64,000 nucleotides of DNA from Acidobacteriota bacterium. GTDB taxonomy: Bacteria > Acidobacteriota > Thermoanaerobaculia > Multivoradales > J023. The notes beneath the pieces are model-generated. The model did no database searches. It worked only from the letters and a program-made list of their open reading frames with translations, and was not told the DNA's origin. The DNA lies in NCBI GenBank assembly GCA_029263315.1, contig JAJCXR010000048.1:359913-423912 (forward strand), read 5' to 3'. The position numbers and the translations under genes were made by a program. This document shows positions 8,730 to 17,645 of this stretch, one piece after another. Positions within the stretch are counted from its first letter, which is position 1. Each line of letters starts with the position of its first letter.

Positions 8730-10277
8730 ATGTCGCATCCACCCGAGGCCAACGGCACACCGCCCTCTACCTTCACCAACGTCTTGCTCGGCCTCACCAG
8801 CCTCGCCCTTTGCGGACTGGTGTTGTGCGCCGTCGGTTGGTATCGGGCGAGCCTGCATGAGGTGGCGCTCACCGACCTGACGGCGGAGCAACGCCAGGGG
8901 TTGGTCGAGACGATGGTACAAGTGAGCCCCGGAGCGCATCGCTGGGCCTTTTTCGAACCTCGTCTGGCCTATACCCTGCGACCCGATAGCCCGTTGGAGA
9001 TCTGGAATTCCACCTTTGTCAGCAACTCCCTGGGCTATCGGACGGCGCCGCCGGAGAAACGGCCCGGCACCTTCCGCATCGTCTTCGTCGGTGACTCTTG
9101 GACCTATGGCATGGGGGTCGAACGCCAGGAGTCTTACCCCGAGGTGCTCGCTCGTTTGGCCAATGAGCACGCTGGGCTGAGCAGCGACGTGGAAGCCTGG
9201 ACGTTGGCGTTGCCGGGCTACAATCTGCACAACAGCTTGGCGGGGCTGGACTTCTTCTTCAACACCTTGCAACCGGACGCCGTGGTGGTGGCACCGTCGG
9301 GCAATGACAACCACAGCTCCAACACCGTGCTGCCCAATGGCTCCCAGTGGGGCGACGGCCTCCTACAGGACGAGCTCGGCGAGCCCCATCAACTGACCTA
9401 CAGGGCCCGGCGCCTCGACACCTACCGCTTCGAAGAGCGCTGGCGTCAGGCTTTCGATCGCCTGCGGCGGACGGAGGTCCGGCTCGCCGCGCAAGGTCTG
9501 CCTTTGTACCTGTTTTTCGTCGCTCGATGGCAGGAGGTGGACGTGCACGGCCGCGTCGCGGCGGCCGGCCTGGAGGCCCCCTACACCATCGTACCGATGG
9601 CCTGGACGCTCGATCCGTGGACTTTGCCGCCGCCCATCGGCCATGGCTCACCGCAGGCCCAGCGGCTCTATGCTCGCCTGCTGTATCGAGGTCTGGCCCA
9701 GCGCCTTGACTGGCCGCCGCTGCCCCCCGACCCGTCCTTGGACACACCGGCCGGCGAAACCCGAGTCACCAGCGCCGACATCGATCGAGTGCCACTCTTC
9801 GCAGCGCCGCCGCCGGGTCGCGACTGGTCAGGGGAACGGACCGCCTTGGCACGGGACCATACCCGCCGCCTGATCCCCAGCGGCTTCCGTCCGCCGGTCG
9901 AAGAGCTGGCCCAGGTGGCCGGCCCGATCGATCCACACACCGGAATGGTGGGCCGCGCCGCCACCGTCCTTGTCCGCCCCGCAGCGGCGGATCGCTGGCT
10001 GACGGTCACCGTCAGTCCCTTGCCCGATGCCCCGTTCCTCTATCCGATGGAATTCGAGGTACGCATCGCCTCCGCCGCCGGTGGCAGTCGAGTGCGTGCT
10101 GAGATCGACGCCGACCTCCCCGAGCAGCGTCTGTCGTTACCCATTCCGGCGGACATCCCGACCGGCGCCGCCCTCGACGTCATCATGGTGGCGGAGAACA
10201 GCATCAGCTCGCCCCAGGTGCTGGCGGGCCAGTCGCTCATCGTACGCGAGATTTCGACCTCCCCCGAAGTGCACTAG
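8730..10277 (+). CDS. membrane-anchored SGNH/GDSL hydrolase family protein
   Basis: 515 residues from ATG 8730. One N-terminal membrane helix (about 20-41) anchors the protein, probably with the rest in the periplasm. An SGNH-type fold is indicated by VFVGDSWTYG (Gly121-Asp122-Ser123, block I nucleophile) and APSGNDN (Gly191-Asn192-Asp193, block III Asn), with a candidate Asp/His pair in DPWTLPPPIGHGSP. Such domains hydrolyse esters, commonly acetyl groups on polysaccharides or lipids. About 170 C-terminal residues after the hydrolase region look like a beta-rich domain of unknown role. The stop overlaps by 4 bp the stop of the convergent histidine kinase (palindromic CTAG). Confidence 0.75.
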   Translation: MSHPPEANGTPPSTFTNVLLGLTSLALCGLVLCAVGWYRASLHEVALTDLTAEQRQGLVETMVQVSPGAHRWAFFEPRLAYTLRPDSPLEIWNSTFVSNSLGYRTAPPEKRPGTFRIVFVGDSWTYGMGVERQESYPEVLARLANEHAGLSSDVEAWTLALPGYNLHNSLAGLDFFFNTLQPDAVVVAPSGNDNHSSNTVLPNGSQWGDGLLQDELGEPHQLTYRARRLDTYRFEERWRQAFDRLRRTEVRLAAQGLPLYLFFVARWQEVDVHGRVAAAGLEAPYTIVPMAWTLDPWTLPPPIGHGSPQAQRLYARLLYRGLAQRLDWPPLPPDPSLDTPAGETRVTSADIDRVPLFAAPPPGRDWSGERTALARDHTRRLIPSGFRPPVEELAQVAGPIDPHTGMVGRAATVLVRPAAADRWLTVTVSPLPDAPFLYPMEFEVRIASAAGGSRVRAEIDADLPEQRLSLPIPADIPTGAALDVIMVAENSISSPQVLAGQSLIVREISTSPEVH

Positions 10278-11551
10278 GAATGCGGCAGGGTGAAACAAAA
10301 GCGCGAGCCCTTGCCTATACCCTCGGATTCCACCCAAATGCGTCCCTCGTGCAGATCGACGATGCGCTTGACGATGGCCAAACCGATGCCGGTGCCCTCG
10401 GTGTCCGGGTCCAGCCGCTTGAATAGCTCGAAGATCCGCTCACAGTCCTCCGTCTCGATGCCGATACCGTTGTCGGCGACGAAGAAGACGGTCTCGCCGG
10501 CCCCTTCGCCAGAGTGCGTCGCATACGCCGAGCCTGCCCCGTCGCCGTCCCGCCGCACTCCGATCTCGATACGGGACGGTTCCTCGCCCTTGAACTTGAG
10601 GGCGTTCTCGAGCAGATTCTGTAGCAGCTCCACCAAGCGCTGCCGATCACCATAGACTTGCGGTAGATCGTCGGCGATCTTCCAGTCGACGCCTTCGGGT
10701 CCGATGCGGCCGCTCAAGACTTCCAAAACCTCTTCCACCAGTTGCCCCATGGGCACCGACTCCGGCGGGTTCTTCATCCGCCCGATGCGCGACAGCTGGA
10801 GCAGATCGGCCAACAGGTCGCCCATGCGTCGAGCCGCTTTACGAATCCGTTCCACGTCTTGTCGCGCCCGCTCCACCTTGCCTTGGGCAAGGTCGTTGTC
10901 GAGCATGCCGAGGAACCCTTCGATGGTGATCAACGGGCTCTTCAAATCGTGGGACACGGTGTAGGTGAAACGCTCGAGCTCTTCATTCTTGGTTTCGAGC
11001 TCGCCGATCAGGCGCTGCTTTTCCTGCTCCTCCCGACGCCGCGCCGAGACATCCCGAAGAATCGCCTGAATCACCTTGCGCCCCCCCAGCCGGAAAGCAC
11101 CGACGGCCACTTCTGCGTCGAAGACATGGCCATCCTGACGGCGGAAACGAAATTGCAAAGCCCAAACCTCGCCGCTGGAGAAAGCCGCCATGCGCGCCTT
11201 GCTCTCGGTGAGCTCGTCGATGGCTTCGTCGTCGGACTGGATGAGCTCGTCGAAGCTCAGACCCACCAGGGCGCTAGGGTGATAGCCAAAGAGTTGACCG
11301 GCCCGACCGTTGGCGTCGATGATCTTGTTCTGGTCGAGGATCAGAATGGCGTCGCTGGCTTCAGCGAAGAGCACACGAAAACGCTCTTCGCTTTCTTCCA
11401 GCGCCAAACGTGCCTGCCGTTCCTGCTCGATGATGCCTTGTAACCGCCCATAGCGCCGCTCCGCCACCCCGCTGCGCCACCGATAGACGACCGAGACGAG
11501 GACAGCGACCAACAAGAGGGCGGCCCACAACCAAGGCCCGCCGGCAGACAT
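10274..11551 (-). CDS. PAS-domain sensor histidine kinase
   Basis: 425 residues from ATG 11551; a TTG at 11566 is possible. The order is: membrane helix (about 7-24), short coiled-coil linker, PAS domain (about 52-170; ERFRVLFAEASDAILILD), a second coiled coil, and HisKA with the phosphoacceptor His201 in TVSHDLKSP. The HATPase region follows with LLENALKFKG (N box), DNGIGIE (G1) and GTGIGLAIVKRIV (G2). All residues needed for autophosphorylation are present. No receiver domain and no adjacent response-regulator gene are seen, so its partner is elsewhere. Its HisKA region is close to that of the large kinase at 48404 (both have FTYTVSHDLK.P). It lies just downstream of a 56-residue membrane protein gene and is probably co-transcribed. 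Confidence 0.9.
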   Translation of the reverse strand: MSAGGPWLWAALLLVAVLVSVVYRWRSGVAERRYGRLQGIIEQERQARLALEESEERFRVLFAEASDAILILDQNKIIDANGRAGQLFGYHPSALVGLSFDELIQSDDEAIDELTESKARMAAFSSGEVWALQFRFRRQDGHVFDAEVAVGAFRLGGRKVIQAILRDVSARRREEQEKQRLIGELETKNEELERFTYTVSHDLKSPLITIEGFLGMLDNDLAQGKVERARQDVERIRKAARRMGDLLADLLQLSRIGRMKNPPESVPMGQLVEEVLEVLSGRIGPEGVDWKIADDLPQVYGDRQRLVELLQNLLENALKFKGEEPSRIEIGVRRDGDGAGSAYATHSGEGAGETVFFVADNGIGIETEDCERIFELFKRLDPDTEGTGIGLAIVKRIVDLHEGRIWVESEGIGKGSRFCFTLPHS

Positions 11552-11572
11552 CCCTTCCAACCGCAAGGCGGA

Positions 11573-11743
11573 TCAGAACTTCTTGAAGACCGTGGAGAAA
11601 ACCAACAGGACGAAGCCGAGGGAGATCAGCCACAGCTCGTTGCCGCTGATATAAGGAAGGGCGACAAAATGGCCGAGCAGACCGAGGCATCCGACGATCA
11701 CGGCAATCAACCAGACCGATTGGGTGGGGGCATTGAGTTTCAT
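11573..11743 (-). CDS. 56-residue two-helix membrane protein upstream of the histidine kinase
   Basis: A short gene read directly from the reverse strand: ATG at 11743, preceded by GGAG with 6-7 nt spacing, and TGA at 11573-11575. The product (beginning MKLNAPTQSVW, ending TVFKKF) has two hydrophobic segments, about residues 10-30 and 35-52, and a basic C-terminus. It ends about 20 bp before the histidine kinase start, so both are likely in one transcript. It may be a membrane partner or sensor accessory of that kinase, but this is inference from adjacency. No family is recognised. Confidence 0.6.
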   Translation of the reverse strand: MKLNAPTQSVWLIAVIVGCLGLLGHFVALPYISGNELWLISLGFVLLVFSTVFKKF

Positions 11744-11932
11744 GGAATTCTCCCTGGGTCTTGATACCTATCGAGTTGAGGGGAATTTGGAAGGTTTGCC
11801 GCTGGAGCACGTCCAACTATCCTCTATCTTCCGATGGCTTCGGGCCAAACTTTCCAGACTACGGGAATCCCGTGGAGGATAGCAGACCCGACAGAACACT
11901 GTCGCCCCGGACCCGACCTTGTCTGCGGGGGA

Positions 11933-12757
11933 TCACAGATGGCGGTTGCCCGTCCCCCGGGACAGGAAGGTGTGCAGCAACAAACCCGCCTCGCTGGCCG
12001 TTTGTACCGCCAAGCTGGAGGCTGCGCCGACCGCCGCCAACACCGGAATCTCCGCCATGATGGCCTTCTGCACGATCTCGAAACCGGCCCTGGCGCTGAC
12101 CACCAGAATGTGTTCTTTGAGGGGTAGCAGATTTCTTTGCACTGCCCAACCGACGATCTTGTCGACCGCATTGTGGCGTCCGATATCTTCCCTGGAGCAC
12201 AGCAGACGGCCTTGCCGGTCGAACAGCGCCGCGCCATGCAAACCGCCGGTGGTCGCAAAGATCTGCTGCTGCTCGCGCATGCGGCCGGGTAGCTCAACCA
12301 AGAATTCAGCGGTCACCGTCATCGGCTCGAGGCGCGGCAGGCGCTGGAAGACGTCCTCCAACCGTGCCTTGCCACACAGCCCACAGGCCGCCACGGCGGC
12401 GAACTGGCGGCGCGCCTGCTCGCGGCCTCGGCGGCGTTCTTTGGCCTCGGGCGTCAAGGTGGCGAGGATCAGATTATCGGGATCGTAGGCCAGGGGATCT
12501 TCACAGGGGAGCAACGACTCCAGATCCGCCCAACAATCGATGACCGCCTCACTGAAGAGAAGTCCCGTCGCCAGCTCGGCGTCCTGCCCCGGAGTCCGCA
12601 GGGTCACCACCAGGGACTCCCCGTCGAGACGGATCTCCAGCGGCTCTTCCACCGCCACCCAATCCTCCACCACCTCCCCAGCCCTCTCCAACCTGACCCG
12701 CGTGATGCCGCGGGCGATGGACCCTGAGGCGGAAGGATCGTCTGCTCTAGATGCCAT
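11933..12757 (-). CDS. fdhD: formate dehydrogenase accessory sulfurtransferase FdhD
   Basis: About 274 residues from ATG 12757; an ATG at 12787 is an alternative and neither has a clear ribosome binding site. The family's sulfur-transfer motif is present as ACGLCGK (Cys125, Cys128), followed by IFATTGGLHGAALFD and SREDIGRHNAVDKIVG, and a C-terminal SARAGFEIVQKA segment. FdhD receives sulfur from IscS and sulfurates the molybdenum or tungsten bis-MGD cofactor of formate dehydrogenase in the cytoplasm. No formate dehydrogenase gene lies in the window, so the client enzyme is encoded elsewhere. Confidence 0.95.
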   Translation of the reverse strand: MASRADDPSASGSIARGITRVRLERAGEVVEDWVAVEEPLEIRLDGESLVVTLRTPGQDAELATGLLFSEAVIDCWADLESLLPCEDPLAYDPDNLILATLTPEAKERRRGREQARRQFAAVAACGLCGKARLEDVFQRLPRLEPMTVTAEFLVELPGRMREQQQIFATTGGLHGAALFDRQGRLLCSREDIGRHNAVDKIVGWAVQRNLLPLKEHILVVSARAGFEIVQKAIMAEIPVLAAVGAASSLAVQTASEAGLLLHTFLSRGTGNRHL

Positions 12758-12915
12758 TGGAGCGCAGCCCATCCAAGTGATCGACATCCGATGACGACCG
12801 ATGCAAGACGCGGAATGAGAATTCTAGGTTGTTGTGCACGGCTGGTATAGGAGCGTAGCACCGCCCCATTTCGTTCAGCAACCGAATCGCCGCCTTTCTC
12901 GCATAGAATCCACCC

Positions 12916-14103
12916 ATGTCTTCTTTCATACCCAGATTGCAGCCGGCTCCCTTTCAACAATGGGGCGAGGATCTCGATGCCGCTTCGGTACAACAGCTGG
13001 AGAATGCCTGCCAACTGCCGGTGGCGGTGCGGGGCGCCCTGATGCCGGACGCCCACCGTGGTTACGGCCTCCCCATCGGCGGTGTTTTGGCGACGCGCAA
13101 CGCCGTCATACCCTATGCCGTTGGCGTCGATATCGCCTGCCGGGTCAAGATGAGTGTGCTCGATCTGCCCCCCAGCCAGCTCGAGGAGGCACCGGACACC
13201 CTGCGACGGGCCATAGAGGTCGAAACCCGCTTCGGTATCGGCGCCAAGTTCCAACGTCGCCGCCAGCATGACGTGCTGGACGAAGATTGGCACATCTCGC
13301 CGTTGATCCAGGGGCTGAAGGACAAGGCCTGGGCCCAGCTGGGCAGCAGCGGCAGCGGCAATCATTTTGTCGAGCTCGGCCTCCTGGCGGTCGACAACGA
13401 CGCCCTGGATCTAGCCCCCGGCACCTACCTAGCCTTGCTGAGTCACAGCGGTAGCCGGGGCGCCGGCGCCACCATCGCCGGTCATTACAGCAAGCTGGCC
13501 CGAGCCCAGCATCCCGACCTGCCCAAGGGACTGAAGGAGCTCGCCTGGCTCGATCTGGACAGCGAGGCGGGGGACGAATACTGGCGCGCCATGCAGCTCA
13601 TGGGACGCTACGCCGCCGCCAACCACGCCTGTATTCATCGTCATCTGACCGCCCACCTGGGTGCCGAGGTGCTGCTCGACCTGGAGAATCATCACAATTT
13701 CGCCTGGCGGGAGACCCACGACGACGAAGAGGTCATCGTGCACCGCAAAGGGGCGACCCCGGCCGCCGAGGGCGAGCTCGGCATCATCCCCGGCTCGATG
13801 GCCAGCTCGACCTACATCGTCCGCGGTAAGGGCAATGCCGCCTCCCTGAGCTCCGCCGCCCATGGCGCCGGTCGCGCCATGAGCCGCACCCAGGCCAAGA
13901 AGACCCTGTCTTGGAAGGACGCCCGGGCCCTGCTGGATCGGCAGCGGGTGAGCCTGATGTCGGCGGGCCTAGACGAGGTACCGATGGCCTACAAGGACAT
14001 CCACGCCGTGATCGCCGCGCAGCAGGACCTGATCGAGCCCTTGGCCACCTTCGAGCCCCGTTTGGTCAAGATGGCACCGGCCGGCGAACGTCCCGAGGAT
14101 TGA
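12916..14103 (+). CDS. rtcB: RNA-splicing ligase RtcB
   Basis: 395 residues from ATG 12916. RtcB joins RNA 2',3'-cyclic phosphate or 3'-phosphate ends to 5'-OH ends using GTP and Mn2+. Family motifs occur in order: MPDAHRGYGLPIGGV (44-58), metal-binding VDIACR (Asp72, Cys75), SGSGNHFVE, SHSGSRGAG, and the guanylylated His316 in AAHGAGRAMSR. Length matches the shorter bacterial subgroup. The next gene starts 3 bp after the stop, so transcription may continue into the FG-GAP/TPR genes, though a functional link is unlikely. No RtcA or archease gene is adjacent. Confidence 0.95.
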   Translation: MSSFIPRLQPAPFQQWGEDLDAASVQQLENACQLPVAVRGALMPDAHRGYGLPIGGVLATRNAVIPYAVGVDIACRVKMSVLDLPPSQLEEAPDTLRRAIEVETRFGIGAKFQRRRQHDVLDEDWHISPLIQGLKDKAWAQLGSSGSGNHFVELGLLAVDNDALDLAPGTYLALLSHSGSRGAGATIAGHYSKLARAQHPDLPKGLKELAWLDLDSEAGDEYWRAMQLMGRYAAANHACIHRHLTAHLGAEVLLDLENHHNFAWRETHDDEEVIVHRKGATPAAEGELGIIPGSMASSTYIVRGKGNAASLSSAAHGAGRAMSRTQAKKTLSWKDARALLDRQRVSLMSAGLDEVPMAYKDIHAVIAAQQDLIEPLATFEPRLVKMAPAGERPED

Positions 14104-14106
14104 GCC

Positions 14107-16467
14107 GTGGCCAAGCTCATAGCGCTCCCAGGGGCCCTACTTCGCAAGCATCCTGTGACCTCGCGATGGCATCGCCTGGGAAGAAGCCTATCCGCTGTCA
14201 GCGCCACCGTCTGTGCCACCGCCAGCGCCACCCTCTTGCTCCTGCTGAGCAGCGCCTGCCAACCACCCGAGCCAAGCTCCGACCAGGAGCCGGCGGACAC
14301 ACCTCGGGCTGAATTCATCGCCATCGCCGAGCGATTGGAGGCCAGCGACGCCAGCTTCTTCGGCAATGCCCAATTCGAGCGCCTGCAGCAGATCTTCGAG
14401 CAACAGGATCTCGCCACCCATCGGCCGATCAACGGCCAACAGTTGCAAGTGATCCTACAGCTCGCCTCGCAGCATTTGCGTTTGGGAGACACCGAACGGG
14501 CTTTGCAGCTGTTGCTCTCGGTGACCGACGAGGTCGAGTCTCAGGGTTCCGCCATCGCCCTGCGAGCCCGCTGGCTACGGCTGCTGGCGATGACCCATCT
14601 GCGCCGGGCGGAAGACGTCAACTGTCGGCTGCACCGACGGCCGGGGGCCTGCATCTTTCCGCTGCGCGACGGCGGCGTGCACGGTGAGACCGAACCGGCG
14701 GCGGCGGCTCGTCAAGCCTACCTCGAGTATCTCCGCCTACGCCCGGGGGACGGCACCGCCGCCTGGCTGATCAACGTCCTGAGCATGGCCCTCGACGACT
14801 ACCCACAAGGGGTACCCGAGTACTTTCGTATTCCCCCGGCCACCTTCGAATCGGCCGACGACATCGGCCGCTTCGAAGACATCGCCCCACAGCTCGGCAT
14901 CGATACCTTCAACCACTGCGGCGGCGTGGTCACCGAGGATTTCGACGGCGACGGCCTGCTCGACATCGTCACTTCCACCTGGCATCCGCGCGGACCGTTG
15001 ACCTACTACCGCAACGTCGGCGACGGCAGCTTCGCCGAACGCACCGTCGACGCCGGTCTCGATGGGCAGCTGGGCGGCCTCAATCTGATCGGCGGCGATT
15101 ACGACGGCGATGGCGACGTGGACCTTCTCGTGTTGCGCGGCGCCTGGCTATTTCAACATGGTCAGATCCGCAACTCTTTGTTGCGCAACGACGGCGCCGG
15201 CCGATTCACCGACGTCACCCGCCAGGCCGGGCTGGCGGAGCCAGCTCGGCCGACCCAGGCCGCCACCTGGGGCGACTTCGACAACGACGGTCACCTCGAC
15301 CTCTACATCGTCAATGAACGGGCCGATGCTCAATCCGAGGTCAGCTACCCGGCCCAGCTCTTCCATAACCGGGGCGACGGCACCTTCGTCGACATCGCCG
15401 CCGACGCCGGGGTGAGCAACGGGGCCCATGGCAAGGGGGTCACCGCCGGCGACTTCGACAACGACGGCGATCTCGACATCTACGTCTCCAACATCGGCCC
15501 CAACCGGCTCTACCGCAACGACGGTAACCTCACCTTCGTCGATGTGGCGAGCCAGCTCGGGGTCCAAGAGCCGATCGGTCGCAGCTTCGCCGCCTGGTTC
15601 TTCGACTACGATAACGATGGCTGGCTCGATCTCTTTGTCGGCGCATACCAGGCCACTGTCGACGATGTCGCCGCCGATCTCATGGGGGCCCCCCACGGCG
15701 GCGTCTATCCACGGCTCTACCGCAATCTGGGGGGAACCTTCGATGACGTCACCGCCGCCAGTGGCCTGCAACACGTCTACCTGCCCATGGGGGCCAACTT
15801 CGGTGACCTCGACAACGACGGCTGGCTCGATATTTATCTGAGCACCGGCGATCCGAGCTACGAAACCCTGGTGCCCAACATCATGTTGCGCAACCAAGGG
15901 GGACGCCGCTTTGTCGACATCACCACTTCCTCAGGGCTCGGACACCTGCAGAAGGGCCACGGGGTCGCCTTCGCCGATCTCGACAACGATGGCGACCAGG
16001 ATCTCTACCATCAGCTGGGTGGTTTTGTGCCCGGAGATCCCTATCACAACGCCTTGTTCCACAACCCCGGCCACGGTCACCGCCATTTGACCGTGCAGCT
16101 CGAGGGTAAAGACAGTCCCCGACGGGGCATCGGCGCTCGCCTGCAGGTGGTGGTGGAAACGCCTTCGGGGCAGCGTTCCATCCACCGTGCCGTCGGCTCG
16201 GTGAGCAGTTTCGGCGGCTCCCCGCGGCGCCAGGAGATCGGCTTGGGTGACGCCCTCGGCGTCCGTCGCCTCGAGGTCTGGTGGCCTGCCTCCGGTAGCC
16301 GTCAGCAATTCACCGAGGTGCCGATGGACAGCACTGTGCGGGTGCGCGAGGGGGTTGCCGGCATTGAGCTTCTCGAGACACCGAGTTACGATCTGGCGAC
16401 CGCTCTCGAGGCGGCCTCCCCTCATCATCACACCGCCTCCGGCGGCGCTCACCACGGGACACCATGA
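14107..16467 (+). CDS. FG-GAP/VCBS repeat lipoprotein with C-terminal ASPIC/UnbV domain (CRTAC1-like)
   Basis: 786 residues from GTG 14107, with GAGG 8 nt upstream. A long N-terminal signal ends in a lipobox (LLSSAC, Cys51), predicting a lipid-anchored exported protein. Residues about 70-230 are helical and TPR-like. From about 255 to 650 there are seven to eight beta-propeller blades with Ca-binding loops of the form DxDxDGxxD (DFDGDGLLDIV, DNDGHLDLYIVN, DNDGDLDIYVSN, DYDNDGWLDLFV). The C-terminal ~100 residues (GIGARLQVVVETPSGQRS..., EVWWPASGS) form an ASPIC/UnbV domain. Such proteins are abundant in Acidobacteriota and Planctomycetota and probably bind extracellular ligands; the exact role is unknown. 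Its stop overlaps the next start (ATGA). Confidence 0.88.
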   Translation: MAKLIALPGALLRKHPVTSRWHRLGRSLSAVSATVCATASATLLLLLSSACQPPEPSSDQEPADTPRAEFIAIAERLEASDASFFGNAQFERLQQIFEQQDLATHRPINGQQLQVILQLASQHLRLGDTERALQLLLSVTDEVESQGSAIALRARWLRLLAMTHLRRAEDVNCRLHRRPGACIFPLRDGGVHGETEPAAAARQAYLEYLRLRPGDGTAAWLINVLSMALDDYPQGVPEYFRIPPATFESADDIGRFEDIAPQLGIDTFNHCGGVVTEDFDGDGLLDIVTSTWHPRGPLTYYRNVGDGSFAERTVDAGLDGQLGGLNLIGGDYDGDGDVDLLVLRGAWLFQHGQIRNSLLRNDGAGRFTDVTRQAGLAEPARPTQAATWGDFDNDGHLDLYIVNERADAQSEVSYPAQLFHNRGDGTFVDIAADAGVSNGAHGKGVTAGDFDNDGDLDIYVSNIGPNRLYRNDGNLTFVDVASQLGVQEPIGRSFAAWFFDYDNDGWLDLFVGAYQATVDDVAADLMGAPHGGVYPRLYRNLGGTFDDVTAASGLQHVYLPMGANFGDLDNDGWLDIYLSTGDPSYETLVPNIMLRNQGGRRFVDITTSSGLGHLQKGHGVAFADLDNDGDQDLYHQLGGFVPGDPYHNALFHNPGHGHRHLTVQLEGKDSPRRGIGARLQVVVETPSGQRSIHRAVGSVSSFGGSPRRQEIGLGDALGVRRLEVWWPASGSRQQFTEVPMDSTVRVREGVAGIELLETPSYDLATALEAASPHHHTASGGAHHGTP

Positions 16468-17645
16468 AAGTCATTCAGCGTTGTTTACCAGGCCTGCTGG
16501 TCGTCGTTCTAGCCTGCCAAGGCTCCTCCATCCCCGACCTCGGCAGCATCGACCGCTTCTTCGAGGACCCCGTCGTCGGCAGCTTGATCTCTGAAAAGCT
16601 CGAAGTAGCGTATGCCCAACCGCAACAGCCGGAGCCCTGGATTCAGCTAGGCATCGCCTTGGAAGCCAATGACTTTCTGCCGGAGGCCATCCGCTGCTAC
16701 GACCATGCCCTGGGCATCGACGACAGCGACGCCCGGGCTTGGTACCGCTTGGGTAGCGCCCAGGCCGCCGCCGGAGAGCACCGACAGGCCGTCCAGGCAT
16801 TCAGCGCCAGCATCGACGCCGAGGCGGAGTATCCACCGTCGTACTGGCGCCGCGGCCACGCCCTGTTGCGACTGGGCGAGAACGAATCGGCGAGCCTCGA
16901 CTTCCACCGCACCCTGGAGCTCGATGCATCACAATTTCCGGCGACCCTCGGGCTCGCCAGGGTCCTGATCGATCGCGACACGGTGGAAGATGCCACCGAG
17001 GCAGTCCGCCTGTTGCAACCCCTGGTGCAACGCCATCCCCGGCTGCGCACCGCCCACTCGCTCCTCGGCCTGGCGCAACGTCGCCTGGGCAACGCCGAGG
17101 CGGCCAGGCACCATCTCGAAGCGGCGGGCGCCGGAGCGTCTTCGGCCACCACCCGCGACAAATCCCTGATCTTCGGACGCAATATCCAGGACCCCTGGCA
17201 GCGAGAGCTGGGGAAAGCGCGGGCCAGTCACCGGATGGTGATCGACCAGGCTGGCCAAGCCTTCCTGAACGGCGACTTCGAATCCGCCATCGCCACCTTG
17301 GAGGATCTGCGCCGACATCGTCCCGACGACGTCACCCTCGGCCTCAACCTGGCCACCGCCTACCGCCAAGCGGAACGCAACGGGGAAGCCGTGGCCCTGC
17401 TGCAAAAACTCCACGAGGGTCATCCGCAGCGTTACCAACTGGCCATGGACCTGGCCTGGAGCCTGTTCGAGGCCGACGACCATGGGGCCGCCTTGGCCAT
17501 CGCCCAACGGGCCGCCGAAATCGATCCGCAGGCCCAAGGTCCCGAGCTGTTACGGGGCCGCATCGATGGCTCCATCCCCGAGCCACCACCGGCCGCTGCC
17601 CCCACCATTCTCCAGGCCACGTCGGTGCAGGGAGACCCCCGATGA
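16464..17645 (+). CDS. TPR-repeat lipoprotein between two FG-GAP/UnbV genes
   Basis: 393 residues. Its ATG overlaps the previous stop as ATGA, and its own stop overlaps the next start the same way, so the three genes are translationally coupled. The signal peptide ends in lipobox VVLAC (Cys18). The rest is tandem TPR helices, for example PWIQLGIALEANDFLPEAIRCYDHALGIDD and ARAWYRLGSAQAAAGEHRQAVQAFSASID, in two blocks (about 50-230 and 255-375) with a Pro/Ala-rich end. TPRs mediate protein contacts, so it may be a scaffold bridging the two flanking propeller lipoproteins. That role is inferred from the operon. Confidence 0.85.
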   Translation: MKVIQRCLPGLLVVVLACQGSSIPDLGSIDRFFEDPVVGSLISEKLEVAYAQPQQPEPWIQLGIALEANDFLPEAIRCYDHALGIDDSDARAWYRLGSAQAAAGEHRQAVQAFSASIDAEAEYPPSYWRRGHALLRLGENESASLDFHRTLELDASQFPATLGLARVLIDRDTVEDATEAVRLLQPLVQRHPRLRTAHSLLGLAQRRLGNAEAARHHLEAAGAGASSATTRDKSLIFGRNIQDPWQRELGKARASHRMVIDQAGQAFLNGDFESAIATLEDLRRHRPDDVTLGLNLATAYRQAERNGEAVALLQKLHEGHPQRYQLAMDLAWSLFEADDHGAALAIAQRAAEIDPQAQGPELLRGRIDGSIPEPPPAAAPTILQATSVQGDPR

